Assembly (NCBI GenBank): GCA_902482035.1
Contig: CABSYW010000045.1
Coordinates: forward strand, 1-15,042
Reading direction: 5' to 3'
From: an uncultured Collinsella sp.
GTDB taxonomy: Bacteria; Actinomycetota; Coriobacteriia; Coriobacteriales; Coriobacteriaceae
DNA: 15,042 bases
Shown: one piece after another, positions 1-6,578 of the stretch
Layout: each line of letters opens with the position of its first letter
Position numbering within the stretch: position 1 is the stretch's first letter
The notes under the pieces: model-generated
Database searches by the model: none
The model's input: the letters and a program-made list of their open reading frames with translations, nothing else
What the model was told of the DNA's origin: nothing
Translations under genes and position numbers: made by a program

Positions 1-20
1 CTTTGATATAGCTGACTTAG

Positions 21-55
21 AGAACCCGGCACTTATATGGGTGCCGGGTTCTTTT
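21..55 (+). terminator. Rho-independent terminator of an upstream gene outside the window
   Basis: A perfect 12-bp stem (21-32 with 41-52) encloses an 8-base loop and runs into a T-rich tail. The stem core is ACCCGGCAC/GTGCCGGGT. It probably ends the transcript of a gene left of the window; in related genomes tuf often lies there, but that is a guess. Confidence 0.85.
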
Positions 56-197
56 CTGCAATGGATATTGAGCCGTTGCTGGTGTCGAGAGGATCGATAA
101 TGGTCCTGGATGCACCGTCGATTAGCTCTCGATGGCTTCATTGATGTGTTCCAAATATGAATGGATCCACCGAGAACCAATTGACTCGAGGTTTTCA

Positions 198-225
198 TTG
201 ACAGCACTTACGTGGAGCTGATAAA
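198..225 (+). promoter_or_regulatory. Candidate sigma-70-type promoter for the rpmG-trnW-secE-nusG unit
   Basis: A perfect TTGACA (-35) lies at 198-203. After a 16-base spacer comes GATAAA (220-225), which matches four of six positions of TATAAT. Transcription would begin near 232, giving a leader of about 40 bases before rpmG. The rest of the gap (56-197) shows no other gene or clear structure. Confidence 0.5.
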
Positions 226-272
226 GTAACAACTCGTGCCCGTACGGGGCGGAAATGAAAGGTTCAGGATAC

Positions 273-422
273 ATGCGTACTCTAGTTACTCTTGCGTGCA
301 CTGAGTGCAAGCGCCGCAACTATACGACCACCAAGAACAAGTCGACCATGCCTGATCGTATGGAGATCAAGAAGTATTGCCCCTGGTGCCGTCACCACAC
401 GCTGCACAAAGAGACTCGCTAG
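273..422 (+). CDS. rpmG: 50S ribosomal protein L33
   Basis: This 49-residue protein is a small structural component of the large ribosomal subunit near the E site. The product begins MRTLVTLACTECKRRNY and ends CPWCRHHTLHKETR, a recognisable L33. Two CxxC pairs (C9/C12 and C36/C39) make it the zinc-ribbon, four-cysteine form. An in-frame ATG at 255 would add six residues (MKGSGY) absent from typical L33 proteins, so the ATG at 273 is preferred. AAAGG at 258-262 lies 10 bases upstream of it. The gene is followed 13 bases later by tRNA-Trp, then secE and nusG, the usual arrangement in many Gram-positive bacteria. The small size and overlapping antisense open frames make it easy to miss. Confidence 0.95.
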   Translation: MRTLVTLACTECKRRNYTTTKNKSTMPDRMEIKKYCPWCRHHTLHKETR

Positions 423-435
423 TCTCTAGTCACAT

Positions 436-511
436 ACGCCAGTAGTTCAATTGGTAGAGCATCGGTCTCCAAAACCGAGTGTTGAGGGTTCGAGTCCTTC
501 CTGGCGTGCCA
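436..511 (+). tRNA. trnW: tRNA-Trp (anticodon CCA)
   Basis: The 76-base gene folds into a complete cloverleaf. The acceptor stem is ACGCCAG (436-442) with CTGGCGT (501-507), followed by discriminator G508 and an encoded CCA end (509-511). The D stem is GTTC/GAGC. The anticodon stem TCGGT/ACCGA closes a CTCCAAA loop with anticodon CCA at 469-471. The T arm is GAGGG-TTCGAGT-CCTTC. It lies between rpmG and secE and is presumably cut out of their shared transcript. Confidence 0.97.
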
Positions 512-520
512 GTCATTATT

Positions 521-551
521 CCGTAAGCTCCCACTTGGGGGCTTACGGTTT
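521..551 (+). terminator. Hairpin with short T run after tRNA-Trp, possible partial terminator
   Basis: A perfect 12-bp stem (521-532 with 537-548) has a 4-base ACTT loop and is followed by only TTTA. The short T run suggests incomplete termination. It could thin transcription into secE-nusG, protect the tRNA 3' end, or guide processing. No convincing new promoter lies between it and secE, so some read-through is likely. Confidence 0.6.
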
Positions 552-587
552 ACTCATGTATAAGCGCATTGCGCGGAGGTAACCCAA

Positions 588-926
588 ATGGCCAACAAGA
601 AGAACAAGAAGAAGGCTCAGCAGCCGGCACCTGCCAACAGCGCTGCCGCCAACTCCAAGGTTGAGGCCAAGAAGGCCGTTGCCAAGAAGAACGAGAAGGC
701 TGCGAAGTCCAAGAAGAACGAGAAGCCTGGTTTCTTCGCCCGCACCAAGAAGTATTTCGCTTCGGTCAAGTCCGAGATGAAGCGTGTCACGTGGCCCGAT
801 AAGAAGGAGCTCGTGAACTACTCGGTCGTCGTCTGCGCTTCTCTGGTCGTCGTCGGCGTCGTCATCGCTCTGCTCGATGCTGGCTTTGGCGAGGCTCTTG
901 CTCTGTTCTCTGGATTGAGGGGCTAA
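588..926 (+). CDS. secE: Preprotein translocase subunit SecE
   Basis: SecE is the essential small membrane subunit that clamps SecY in the protein-export channel. The 112-residue product has a long Lys/Ala-rich, probably disordered cytoplasmic N-terminus (1-46). The conserved SecE core follows: FFARTKKYFASVKSEMKRVTWP around 49-70, then KKEL and one hydrophobic span at about 79-107. The single-span form with a charged extension is typical of Gram-positive bacteria, unlike the three-span E. coli protein. The ribosome binding site GGAGGT (575-580) is well placed. nusG starts three bases after the stop, the classic secE-nusG pair. Confidence 0.95.
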   Translation: MANKKNKKKAQQPAPANSAAANSKVEAKKAVAKKNEKAAKSKKNEKPGFFARTKKYFASVKSEMKRVTWPDKKELVNYSVVVCASLVVVGVVIALLDAGFGEALALFSGLRG

Positions 927-929
927 ACC

Positions 930-1466
930 ATGTCTAAGCGTTGGTACGTCGTTCACACTTACTCTGGATACGAGAACCGCGTTAAGTCCGATCTCGAGCA
1001 TCGCATCGAGACCATGGGCATGCAGGACCGTATCTTTGATATCGAGATTCCTATGGAGCGCGTCACCGAGATTAAAGAGGGTGGCAAGCGCGAGACCAAG
1101 GATTCCAAAATTTTCCCGGGTTATGTCTTGGTTCGCATGGAGATGGATGACGATGCTTGGACGTGTGTTCGCAACACGCCCGGCGTCACCGGTTTCCTGG
1201 GCGGCAATGGCAAGCCCGCTCCGCTTTCCCGCGACGAGTACAATAAGATGACTCGTCGTCCCGGTAAGGGCGATTCGCCCAAGCGTACGTCGGTTGATAT
1301 TGAGGTCGGTACGTCCGTCCGCGTCACCGATGGCCCGCTTACCGACTTTGATGGCAAGGTTTCCGAGGTTAACACCGAGGCAGGCAAGCTCAAGGTCACG
1401 CTGATGATCTTTGGCCGCGAGACGCCGGTCGAGCTCGACTTTAACCAGGTCGCTGTCATCGCTTAA
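930..1466 (+). CDS. nusG: Transcription termination/antitermination factor NusG
   Basis: NusG binds elongating RNA polymerase, modulates pausing and Rho-dependent termination, and links transcription to the leading ribosome. The 178-residue protein has the NGN domain at about 3-108 (KRWYVVHTYSGYENRVK; PGYVLVRMEMDDDAW; RNTPGVTGFLG). A linker follows, then a C-terminal KOW domain at about 124-178 (VGTSVRVTDGPLTDFDGKV, and ending ELDFNQVAVIA). It lacks the extra insert domain found in some other actinobacterial NusG proteins. A GAGGGG ribosome binding site (917-922) lies inside the end of secE, indicating tight coupling. It is separated from rplK by 120 bases with no obvious terminator. Confidence 0.97.
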   Translation: MSKRWYVVHTYSGYENRVKSDLEHRIETMGMQDRIFDIEIPMERVTEIKEGGKRETKDSKIFPGYVLVRMEMDDDAWTCVRNTPGVTGFLGGNGKPAPLSRDEYNKMTRRPGKGDSPKRTSVDIEVGTSVRVTDGPLTDFDGKVSEVNTEAGKLKVTLMIFGRETPVELDFNQVAVIA

Positions 1467-1586
1467 GTTTTCGTCCGTTCGCGCGAGCGTGCTTCTTCTG
1501 TGACTGCTCATCTCAGGAGTGCTTCTAACACGTGCGTGCTTACGATATAGCAAGTACTTCACACTCGTGATTCGAAAGGAATGACC

Positions 1587-2015
1587 ATGGCTGAGAAGAA
1601 GGTTGCCAACGTCATTAAGCTCCAGATTCCTGCTGGTGCAGCAAACCCCGCTCCTCCCGTCGGCCCCGCCCTGGGCGCTGCTGGCGTGAACATCATGCAG
1701 TTCTGCCAGGCCTTTAACGCCGAGACGCAGGACAAGAAGGGCGACATCATCCCCGTTGAGATCACTGTCTACGAGGATAAGTCCTTCTCCTTCATCACCA
1801 AGACCCCGCCGGCGGCTCACCTCATCAAGAAGGAGCTGAACCTCAAGTCTGGTTCCGCTAAGCCCCAGGCCGACAAGGTTGGTCAGCTCTCCCAGGAGCA
1901 GCTCACCAAGATCGCCGAGATCAAGATGCCGGACCTCAATGCCAACGACATTGACGCCGCCAAGAAGATCATCGCCGGTACCGCCCGTTCCATGGGCGTC
2001 ACTATCGCTGAGTAG
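1587..2015 (+). CDS. rplK: 50S ribosomal protein L11
   Basis: L11 forms the GTPase-associated centre of the large subunit together with 23S rRNA. The 142-residue protein shows the family N-terminal domain (KVANVIKLQIPAGAANPAPP, then VGPALGAAGVNIMQFCQAFN) and the rRNA-binding C-terminal domain (KTPPAAHLIKKELNLKSGSA; ending IIAGTARSMGVTIAE). An in-frame ATG at 1581 directly abuts AAAGGA (1575-1580) and would add MT. The ATG at 1587 leaves a 6-base spacing and starts with the canonical MAEKK, so it is chosen. The 120-base gap from nusG may hold a promoter, but I see only weak boxes. rplA follows after a structured 117-base gap. Confidence 0.96.
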   Translation: MAEKKVANVIKLQIPAGAANPAPPVGPALGAAGVNIMQFCQAFNAETQDKKGDIIPVEITVYEDKSFSFITKTPPAAHLIKKELNLKSGSAKPQADKVGQLSQEQLTKIAEIKMPDLNANDIDAAKKIIAGTARSMGVTIAE

Positions 2016-2033
2016 CGATTTCTTATGGTAACG

Positions 2034-2082
2034 ACGGGTGCTCCGACCGGGGCGCCCGTTAAATGTGTGCAATAGGGCACAC
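2034..2082 (+). other. Two tandem RNA hairpins between rplK and rplA
   Basis: The first stem is 11 bp with two G-T pairs (2034-2044 with 2049-2059) and a GACC loop. The second is 6 bp (GTGTGC 2065-2070 with GCACAC 2077-2082) with a 6-base loop. Neither is followed by a T run, so they are unlikely to be simple terminators. They precede the L1-like element and may act in mRNA processing or stability. Confidence 0.5.
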
Positions 2083-2089
2083 GATACGA

Positions 2090-2119
2090 TGTGGGAGGGC
2101 TCACGCCCGTTTAACCACA
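2090..2119 (+). promoter_or_regulatory. Probable L1 autoregulatory operator (23S rRNA mimic) before rplA
   Basis: The RNA can form a 5-bp outer helix UGUGG/CCACA (2090-2094 with 2115-2119) and an inner GGGC/GCCC helix (2097-2100 with 2105-2108). An asymmetric internal loop joins them (GA on one side, GTTTAA on the other). The E. coli 23S rRNA L1-binding site has the same pattern, GGUGGGAGG paired with a strand ending in AAAUACCACC. L1 is known to repress its own mRNA through such copies. The outer helix touches the rplA ribosome binding site AGGAGGT (2119-2125), so bound L1 could block initiation. The match is read by eye. Confidence 0.7.
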
Positions 2120-2132
2120 GGAGGTAATACAC

Positions 2133-2840
2133 ATGGCTAAGCATGGTAAGAGCTATAACGCTGCTGCCGAGAAGATCGACCGCGCCACGCTCTACACCCC
2201 CCTTCAGGCTGCCAAGCTCCTCAAGGAGCTCGACACCGCCAAGTTCGACGAGACCGTCGAGGCCCACTTCCGTTTGGGCATCGATACTCGTAAGGCTGAC
2301 CAGAACATCCGTGGTTCCATCTCCCTGCCCCACGGCACCGGCAAGACCGTTCGTGTTGCCGTCTTCGCCGAGGGCGAGAAGGCCCGCGAGGCCGAGGCTG
2401 CCGGCGCCGACATCATCGGTTCCGACGAGCTCGTCGCCCAGATTCAGAAGGGCGAGATCAACTTCGACGCCGCTATCGCTACGCCGAACATGATGGCCAA
2501 GGTTGGCCGCATCGGTAAGATCCTTGGTCCCCGTGGCCTCATGCCGAACCCCAAGCTCGGCACCGTGACCATGGACGTTGCCAAGATGGTCTCCGAGCTC
2601 AAGGCTGGCCGCGTTGAGTACCGCGCCGACCGCTACGGCATCTGCCACGTGCCCCTGGGCAAGAAGTCCTTCTCTGAGCAGCAGCTCGTTGAGAACTACG
2701 CTGCCCTGTACACCGAGATCCTGCGCGTCAAGCCCTCTTCTGCTAAGGGCAAGTACGTCAAGTCCATCTCCGTGTCTTCCACCATGGGCCCTGGCGTCAA
2801 GGTCGATCCCGCTGTCCAGCGTGACTTCCTGGCTGAGTAA
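2133..2840 (+). CDS. rplA: 50S ribosomal protein L1
   Basis: L1 forms the mobile L1 stalk that helps deacylated tRNA leave the E site, and it is also a translational repressor of its own operon in bacteria. The 235-residue protein has full family length. Recognisable segments are MAKHGKSYNAAAEKIDR at the start, the GTGKTVRVAVFAEGEKA region near 68-84, GRIGKILGPRGLMPNPKLGT near 126-145, and the C-terminal SISVSSTMGPGVKVDP. AGGAGGT (2119-2125) is an excellent ribosome binding site next to the candidate L1 operator. rplJ-rplL do not follow; a strong terminator and a convergent gene do. Confidence 0.97.
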   Translation: MAKHGKSYNAAAEKIDRATLYTPLQAAKLLKELDTAKFDETVEAHFRLGIDTRKADQNIRGSISLPHGTGKTVRVAVFAEGEKAREAEAAGADIIGSDELVAQIQKGEINFDAAIATPNMMAKVGRIGKILGPRGLMPNPKLGTVTMDVAKMVSELKAGRVEYRADRYGICHVPLGKKSFSEQQLVENYAALYTEILRVKPSSAKGKYVKSISVSSTMGPGVKVDPAVQRDFLAE

Positions 2841-2876
2841 CTAACAGTTACTGTCTGAGCAAAGCAAGCATTGCTA

Positions 2877-2915
2877 AAGAAACCCGGTTCCGCCTCGTGT
2901 GGGACCGGGTTTCTT
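2877..2915 (+). terminator. Strong terminator after rplA
   Basis: A 15-bp stem with one G-T pair (2877-2891 with 2901-2915) has a GCCTCGTGT loop. The T-rich end is TTTCTT, and the complementary A-rich side could also serve the opposite strand. A smaller hairpin AGTAACT/AGTTACT (2836-2852) overlaps the rplA stop codon just upstream. Confidence 0.85.
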
Positions 2916-2931
2916 GCTATCGCGTCAAAAG

Positions 2932-2964
2932 CACCACAAAGGGGACAGTGTCCTCTTTGTGGTG
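2932..2964 (-). repeat. REP-like palindromic hairpin A, also terminator of the metallophosphoesterase gene
   Basis: A 15-bp stem (2932-2946 with 2950-2964, one G-T pair) closes a 3-base loop. The core AAAGGGGACAG is read on the + strand, and on the - strand a T run (CTTTTG) follows. It lies one base beyond the TAA stop of the - strand gene. Three related hairpins lie at 5645-5683, 8668-8707 and 8723-8763. Confidence 0.75.
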
Positions 2965-2965
2965 G

Positions 2966-3676
2966 TTACCAGAGTGTTCTGGCTGTTGAGGGCTCGATGG
3001 CTTCGTGGCGTTTGAGCTCGCGGCGCATGGTTTGCGAATTGAGCCAGGCTGCTTGCCAGCCACGGATGGGGTAGCGCGTCTGATCGAGCTCAAACTGCGT
3101 ATAGCCGCAGGCGTTGATGATCGTCGTTCCACACACATGCTGCCGCTCGCGCTGAAAATCGTAACCGTAGCTTTGGTGTACATGCCCATGCACCATGTAG
3201 TCGGCCCCCCAGGACTCAAGCGCCGTGTTAAAGCACTCAAACCCTCGATGCGGCAGATCGTCCAAATCACCCATACCGGCGGCGGGCGCATGGGTAAGCA
3301 GAATGTCGCACCCGCCGACCATCCTAACCTTACGCGACAGCTTACGCATGCGCTTGGACATCTCGCGTTCGGTGTACATGTTGGCGCCGTCGCGATAACG
3401 CATGGACCCGCCAAGGCCCGCAATGCGAATCCCTCGGTACGTGTACACGCTGTCCTCTACGCAGATACATCCACCCGGTGCATGACGTGCGTAGCGGTCA
3501 TCGTGATTGCCGCGCACGTAGATGAGCGGTTTGTTGATGACCGTAACCAAAAACTCAAGATAGTCCGGGTCCAGATCGCCGGCGGACAAAATCAGGTCGA
3601 CTCCCTCAAAGCGTTCCTTGCGAAAGCACTCCCAAAGGCATCGTTCTTCGGTATCGGCTATGGCAAGGATTTTCAT
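2966..3676 (-). CDS. Calcineurin-like metallophosphoesterase, small YfcE-like type
   Basis: The 236-residue cytoplasmic protein carries the metal-binding signatures of the calcineurin-like phosphoesterase superfamily: SAGDLD (D34), RGNHDD (GNHD at 56-59), LLTHAPAAG (H129) and HGHVH (163-167). The first motif, normally D-x-H, reads IADTEE here (D8, E10), so the usual histidine is replaced by glutamate. Family knowledge supports hydrolysis of phosphomonoesters or phosphodiesters; the substrate cannot be read from sequence. Its ATG overlaps the TGA of the preceding BMP-domain gene in an ATGA junction. No separate ribosome binding site is obvious, implying translational coupling and joint function. 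It ends against repeat hairpin A and converges on the rplA terminator. Confidence 0.85.
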   Translation of the reverse strand: MKILAIADTEERCLWECFRKERFEGVDLILSAGDLDPDYLEFLVTVINKPLIYVRGNHDDRYARHAPGGCICVEDSVYTYRGIRIAGLGGSMRYRDGANMYTEREMSKRMRKLSRKVRMVGGCDILLTHAPAAGMGDLDDLPHRGFECFNTALESWGADYMVHGHVHQSYGYDFQRERQHVCGTTIINACGYTQFELDQTRYPIRGWQAAWLNSQTMRRELKRHEAIEPSTARTLW

Positions 3677-5589
3677 AGGGCAGGGACTTTCGGCTCATCG
3701 TCGAGCTGCGGAATGGTGCCTACCACGTTGTCCGCCAGCCAATTCATCTCGACAATCTGCGTGCTCGGCAGCGGAGGGAAGCCTTCGATCTGTACCACGC
3801 CGTTCTGGCTGTGGAGCTCGCCGCCAAAGGGGTTGATGGATCCCTCAACAATGCCGTTGCGGAGCAACTGCACGAGTTTGCGCGTTTGGTAGGGTAGGCC
3901 CGGAGCGTAACGGATGTCGATAACGCCGGAGCTCATGCCATACCAGTAGTTGACAGCGCGCACTTGGTTGTCGTCGCTGGTCTCGTCCCACGTGCCGTGA
4001 AGAAGGCTGCGAACGATGAGCTCGTAGTAACGGCCCCAGTTCCATACGGGCATGGCGATGCCGGTGACTTTGCCGTCGACCAAGCGGTGAAGCCCGTAGG
4101 CCGTTGGGTCTTCGAGCGACTTTGACATGTCAGCGCCGGTCATGACGCTTACGCCTTCGCGGCACATGGCTTCGGCAAGACCACCGGCGGGAACATCGCC
4201 CCAGGTGAGGATGACCTGCGCGCGCGGGTCGAGCAGCGAGGCGCCAATCGCAAAGGCGTTGATCTCGCTGAGTGCGCCCGAGGCGAAGACCGACGCGTGG
4301 TAACCGATGCGGTGGTTGTCCGCCATGCTGGCCGCAAGGGCGCCCAGCAGAAACTTGGCCTCGTACATCTTGCCAAAGTACGAACGGACGCTTTGATGGG
4401 GAAGGCCGATAGAGCAGTTGAGGAACCGAACCCGGGGATACTCAACGGCAGCCCTGAGCGTGTATTCCATCAGGCGGTGCGAGGTCGAGAAGATGACGTT
4501 TGCTCCATGTTTGACAGCCGTTTCCACGGCGGCGTAGAACACATCCGGATCGTGACAGTCCTCGAACGCCTCGGTGCGCACGATACCGCCAAAGTGCTCA
4601 TCGAGATACTGACGCCCTTGGTCGTGCAGGCTGTCCCAGCTCGACGTCGCACAGGGGAACTCATGGATAAAGGCGATGCGCAGGGGGTTGGCCGTCGAGT
4701 AGACGGTCTTGCCCATAAAGAAGTTGAGCACGCCAGAGGTGGACTTGGCGGGCGTCTCCTCCTCGTCGACGCTCGGTGCTTCGACAAGATCGACCTTGTC
4801 CTCGTCATTTTTGCCGGCAATGACCAGCTCGCGCCAGATCTTGCACAGGCGGTTTACGACGATATCCGTTGGCGTATCCAGCAGGCGGTCCTGGTTGTAC
4901 ACATTGAGGTAGACGAGCATGGCGTCGGCGGGCGTAATGTCCAGGTGATCGCCGCCTGCGCGAAAGTGGGCACGCTTAAAGAGCAGGAAAGTGTGGCGCA
5001 GGTAGTCGACCTTTTTCTGCGGCCATTTTTCGATAAGGTTCTGACCGAGCATCTTCGCGAGCGTTTCGTAGCTTCCCTCACGCGAGAACTCGATCTCGTA
5101 TAGGGGGCAGACGCGCCAAAACGCGCAGAACTCGCCGTACAGGCGGCTTTCGACGGAATCCCATGTGCCGGGGTAGAGACGGGTGACCTTGGCCGAAACC
5201 GTCGGGGCGTCTAGGAATTTGAGGACACTGACGCGTTTGTTGCCTTCTTGGACATAGAACCGATGCATGAACTCGGTGACGATGACGGGGTCGCGATAGC
5301 CCTCGGTCACCTGGATGTCGTAGAGGTTGGACCACTTGCGGGCGAACTCGGTGCTAAACGGAAGCAGGGGCATAAAGTTACACGAAAAGGCGGACTGACG
5401 GCCCTTGGTGACCGTGCCGACGACCATTTCGAGCGGAATATCCCGCAGGCCGACATTCTCTCGCTGACCTAAGGGGAGCTGAGCAACCAAGCTATCGAGG
5501 TCCGTAAGGTATGGATGCTCGCTTTGGCTAATGGCGCGTCGACGTCCTTGCTCGCCGCGCTTGCGTGCTTGACGATAGGCCTCTTCCAT
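3673..5589 (-). CDS. Cytoplasmic BMP-family (PnrA-like) ligand-binding protein with N-terminal ParB/sulfiredoxin-like domain
   Basis: This 638-residue protein has two recognisable parts. Residues about 45-140 resemble the ParB/sulfiredoxin fold: GLRDIPLEMVVG, then DPVIVTEFMHRFYVQEGNKR with the EGNKR signature at 115-119, then VSAKV. A helical, acidic linker (about 165-300) follows. Residues about 303-600 look like a BMP/PnrA-type periplasmic-binding fold (NPLRIAFIHEFP; FGKMYEAKFLLGALAASMAD near 405-424; ASGALSEINAFAIGA). BMP proteins normally bind nucleosides outside the cell as ABC lipoproteins, but this one has no signal peptide or lipobox, so it should be cytoplasmic. GGGAG (5597-5601) lies 7 bases before the ATG. 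It is coupled to the metallophosphoesterase gene. An intracellular nucleoside sensor is one inference; the role is unknown. Confidence 0.75.
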   Translation of the reverse strand: MEEAYRQARKRGEQGRRRAISQSEHPYLTDLDSLVAQLPLGQRENVGLRDIPLEMVVGTVTKGRQSAFSCNFMPLLPFSTEFARKWSNLYDIQVTEGYRDPVIVTEFMHRFYVQEGNKRVSVLKFLDAPTVSAKVTRLYPGTWDSVESRLYGEFCAFWRVCPLYEIEFSREGSYETLAKMLGQNLIEKWPQKKVDYLRHTFLLFKRAHFRAGGDHLDITPADAMLVYLNVYNQDRLLDTPTDIVVNRLCKIWRELVIAGKNDEDKVDLVEAPSVDEEETPAKSTSGVLNFFMGKTVYSTANPLRIAFIHEFPCATSSWDSLHDQGRQYLDEHFGGIVRTEAFEDCHDPDVFYAAVETAVKHGANVIFSTSHRLMEYTLRAAVEYPRVRFLNCSIGLPHQSVRSYFGKMYEAKFLLGALAASMADNHRIGYHASVFASGALSEINAFAIGASLLDPRAQVILTWGDVPAGGLAEAMCREGVSVMTGADMSKSLEDPTAYGLHRLVDGKVTGIAMPVWNWGRYYELIVRSLLHGTWDETSDDNQVRAVNYWYGMSSGVIDIRYAPGLPYQTRKLVQLLRNGIVEGSINPFGGELHSQNGVVQIEGFPPLPSTQIVEMNWLADNVVGTIPQLDDEPKVPAL

Positions 5590-5644
5590 AATGTTGCTCC
5601 CTTAGTCGTTTAAACAACTATATGAACCATGGTACCACGAATGA

Positions 5645-5683
5645 AAACCACTACAAAGATGCCTGACCCCTTTGCGGTGGTTT
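5645..5683 (-). repeat. REP-like palindromic hairpin B, also terminator of the MscS-type gene
   Basis: The stem 5645-5658 with 5670-5683 is 14 positions long with one mismatch and one G-T pair, around an 11-base loop. The - strand reads AAACCACCGCAAAGGGG, a (T)CAG core, then the complementary arm and TTTT. The right arm contains two bases of the TAA stop (5682-5684) of the gene it terminates. It belongs with hairpins A, C and D. Confidence 0.75.
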
Positions 5684-6449
5684 AGGCGATGATGGGGGCG
5701 ATGGCGCGGATGCAGGCGTCGGCAGCGGTGAAAGTGGTGCTGTCGTCGCTGACGATAAAGATGATCTTTCCTTTGATGCCAAAGTCGCCGATTTCGCTAA
5801 AGAGCACGTAGGGCTCTTTGTCAAAGCCCGAGATGGGCGAGACGGCCGTTTTGGTTGCGCTCGTGAGCTCGTCTGCCAGCACGTCAAGGGAAGCCCACTT
5901 AGACGTGTCCTTTACGGCAACGGGCACGGCCACGCGTCCAAAGGGCATCAAATGCACGAGCGTGTTCTTGGAGATGTTGGAGTTGGGCACAATGATGGTC
6001 TGTCCACAGGCATCCTCAATCGTTGTATGACGCCAAGTGATGTCTTGGACCACGCCGGATACGCCGCCGACCTCGATATTATCGCCGGGTTTGATGATGC
6101 CCATAAAGGTCACTTGCATGCCGCCGATAAGGTTTGACAGCGTGTCCTGAAAGCCGAGCGAGATGGCGATGCCGCCGACGCCAAGAGCGGCGACGAGCGC
6201 GTTTGCGTTAATGCCAAAGCAGTTGTCGAGGATAAAGCTGCCGCCAATCATCCAGATGACGGCGCGCGCGATGTTGATGAAGATACTTGATGCCGGAAGC
6301 GGGTTATCGTCTCGGTTAAGCAGATGGTTCAGGGTCTTGGATACGACCTTGGCGGCGACGGCGGTGCCTATCGCCAAGATGACGGCCCAGATGATGTTGT
6401 GGACCCACCGGTGCTCAAAGAAATGAAGAATCGGCTCAAACAATTCCAT
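5682..6449 (-). CDS. MscS-family small-conductance mechanosensitive channel
   Basis: MscS-type channels open under membrane tension and release solutes during osmotic downshock. The 255-residue protein has three probable membrane spans at about 16-36, 55-75 and 82-112. The third is the glycine/alanine-rich pore helix (ALVAALGVGGIAISLGFQ, then DTLSNLIGG). The beta domain follows (KPGDNIEVGGVSGVVQDITW at about 120-139; TIIVPNSNISKNTL) and then a C-terminal alpha/beta domain. An upstream GTG/ATG could extend it to 6494, but AGGAGG at 6460-6465 lies 10 bases before the ATG at 6449. The longer start would also run into the upstream terminator stem, so 6449 is chosen. It is short and close to the minimal MscS core. 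Confidence 0.9.
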   Translation of the reverse strand: MELFEPILHFFEHRWVHNIIWAVILAIGTAVAAKVVSKTLNHLLNRDDNPLPASSIFINIARAVIWMIGGSFILDNCFGINANALVAALGVGGIAISLGFQDTLSNLIGGMQVTFMGIIKPGDNIEVGGVSGVVQDITWRHTTIEDACGQTIIVPNSNISKNTLVHLMPFGRVAVPVAVKDTSKWASLDVLADELTSATKTAVSPISGFDKEPYVLFSEIGDFGIKGKIIFIVSDDSTTFTAADACIRAIAPIIA

Positions 6450-6493
6450 GTAGGGAAAACCTCCTAATGATCGTCCAACCATGATACCCACCA

Positions 6494-6527
6494 AGAAGCC
6501 CGTCCGATCAAATTCGGACGGGCTTCT
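6494..6527 (-). terminator. Terminator of the 5'-nucleotidase gene
   Basis: A perfect 14-bp GC-rich stem (6494-6507 with 6514-6527) closes a 6-base loop between the nucleotidase stop and the channel gene. On the - strand it exits into TTCTTGG, a weak T run. The near-perfect symmetry means it could also act on the opposite strand. Confidence 0.75.
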
Positions 6528-6578
6528 GTGCTCGATATAAGGTTTACGCGGCGGGGCTGCAAGGCCCGGCGGTGTAGC

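Noticed and set aside
122..319. A 65-codon - strand open frame near rpmG
   Set aside because: It overlaps rpmG and its promoter, has no ribosome binding site, and its product resembles nothing known to me.
559..564. TATAAG as a -10 box for secE
   Set aside because: It matches five of six positions but has no -35, and would start transcription only a few bases from the ribosome binding site.
1467..1586. A promoter or L1-type site before rplK
   Set aside because: Only weak boxes (TTCTAA at 1523, TATAGC at 1546) and short stems (for example 1476-1489) are present; nothing comparable with the element before rplA.
543..2648. A 701-codon open frame on the - strand
   Set aside because: It lies opposite secE, nusG, rplK and most of rplA, has no recognisable domain, and arises from the biased codon use of highly expressed genes.
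3005..3892. A 295-codon + strand open frame
   Set aside because: Antisense to the metallophosphoesterase and the BMP gene end; no domain seen.
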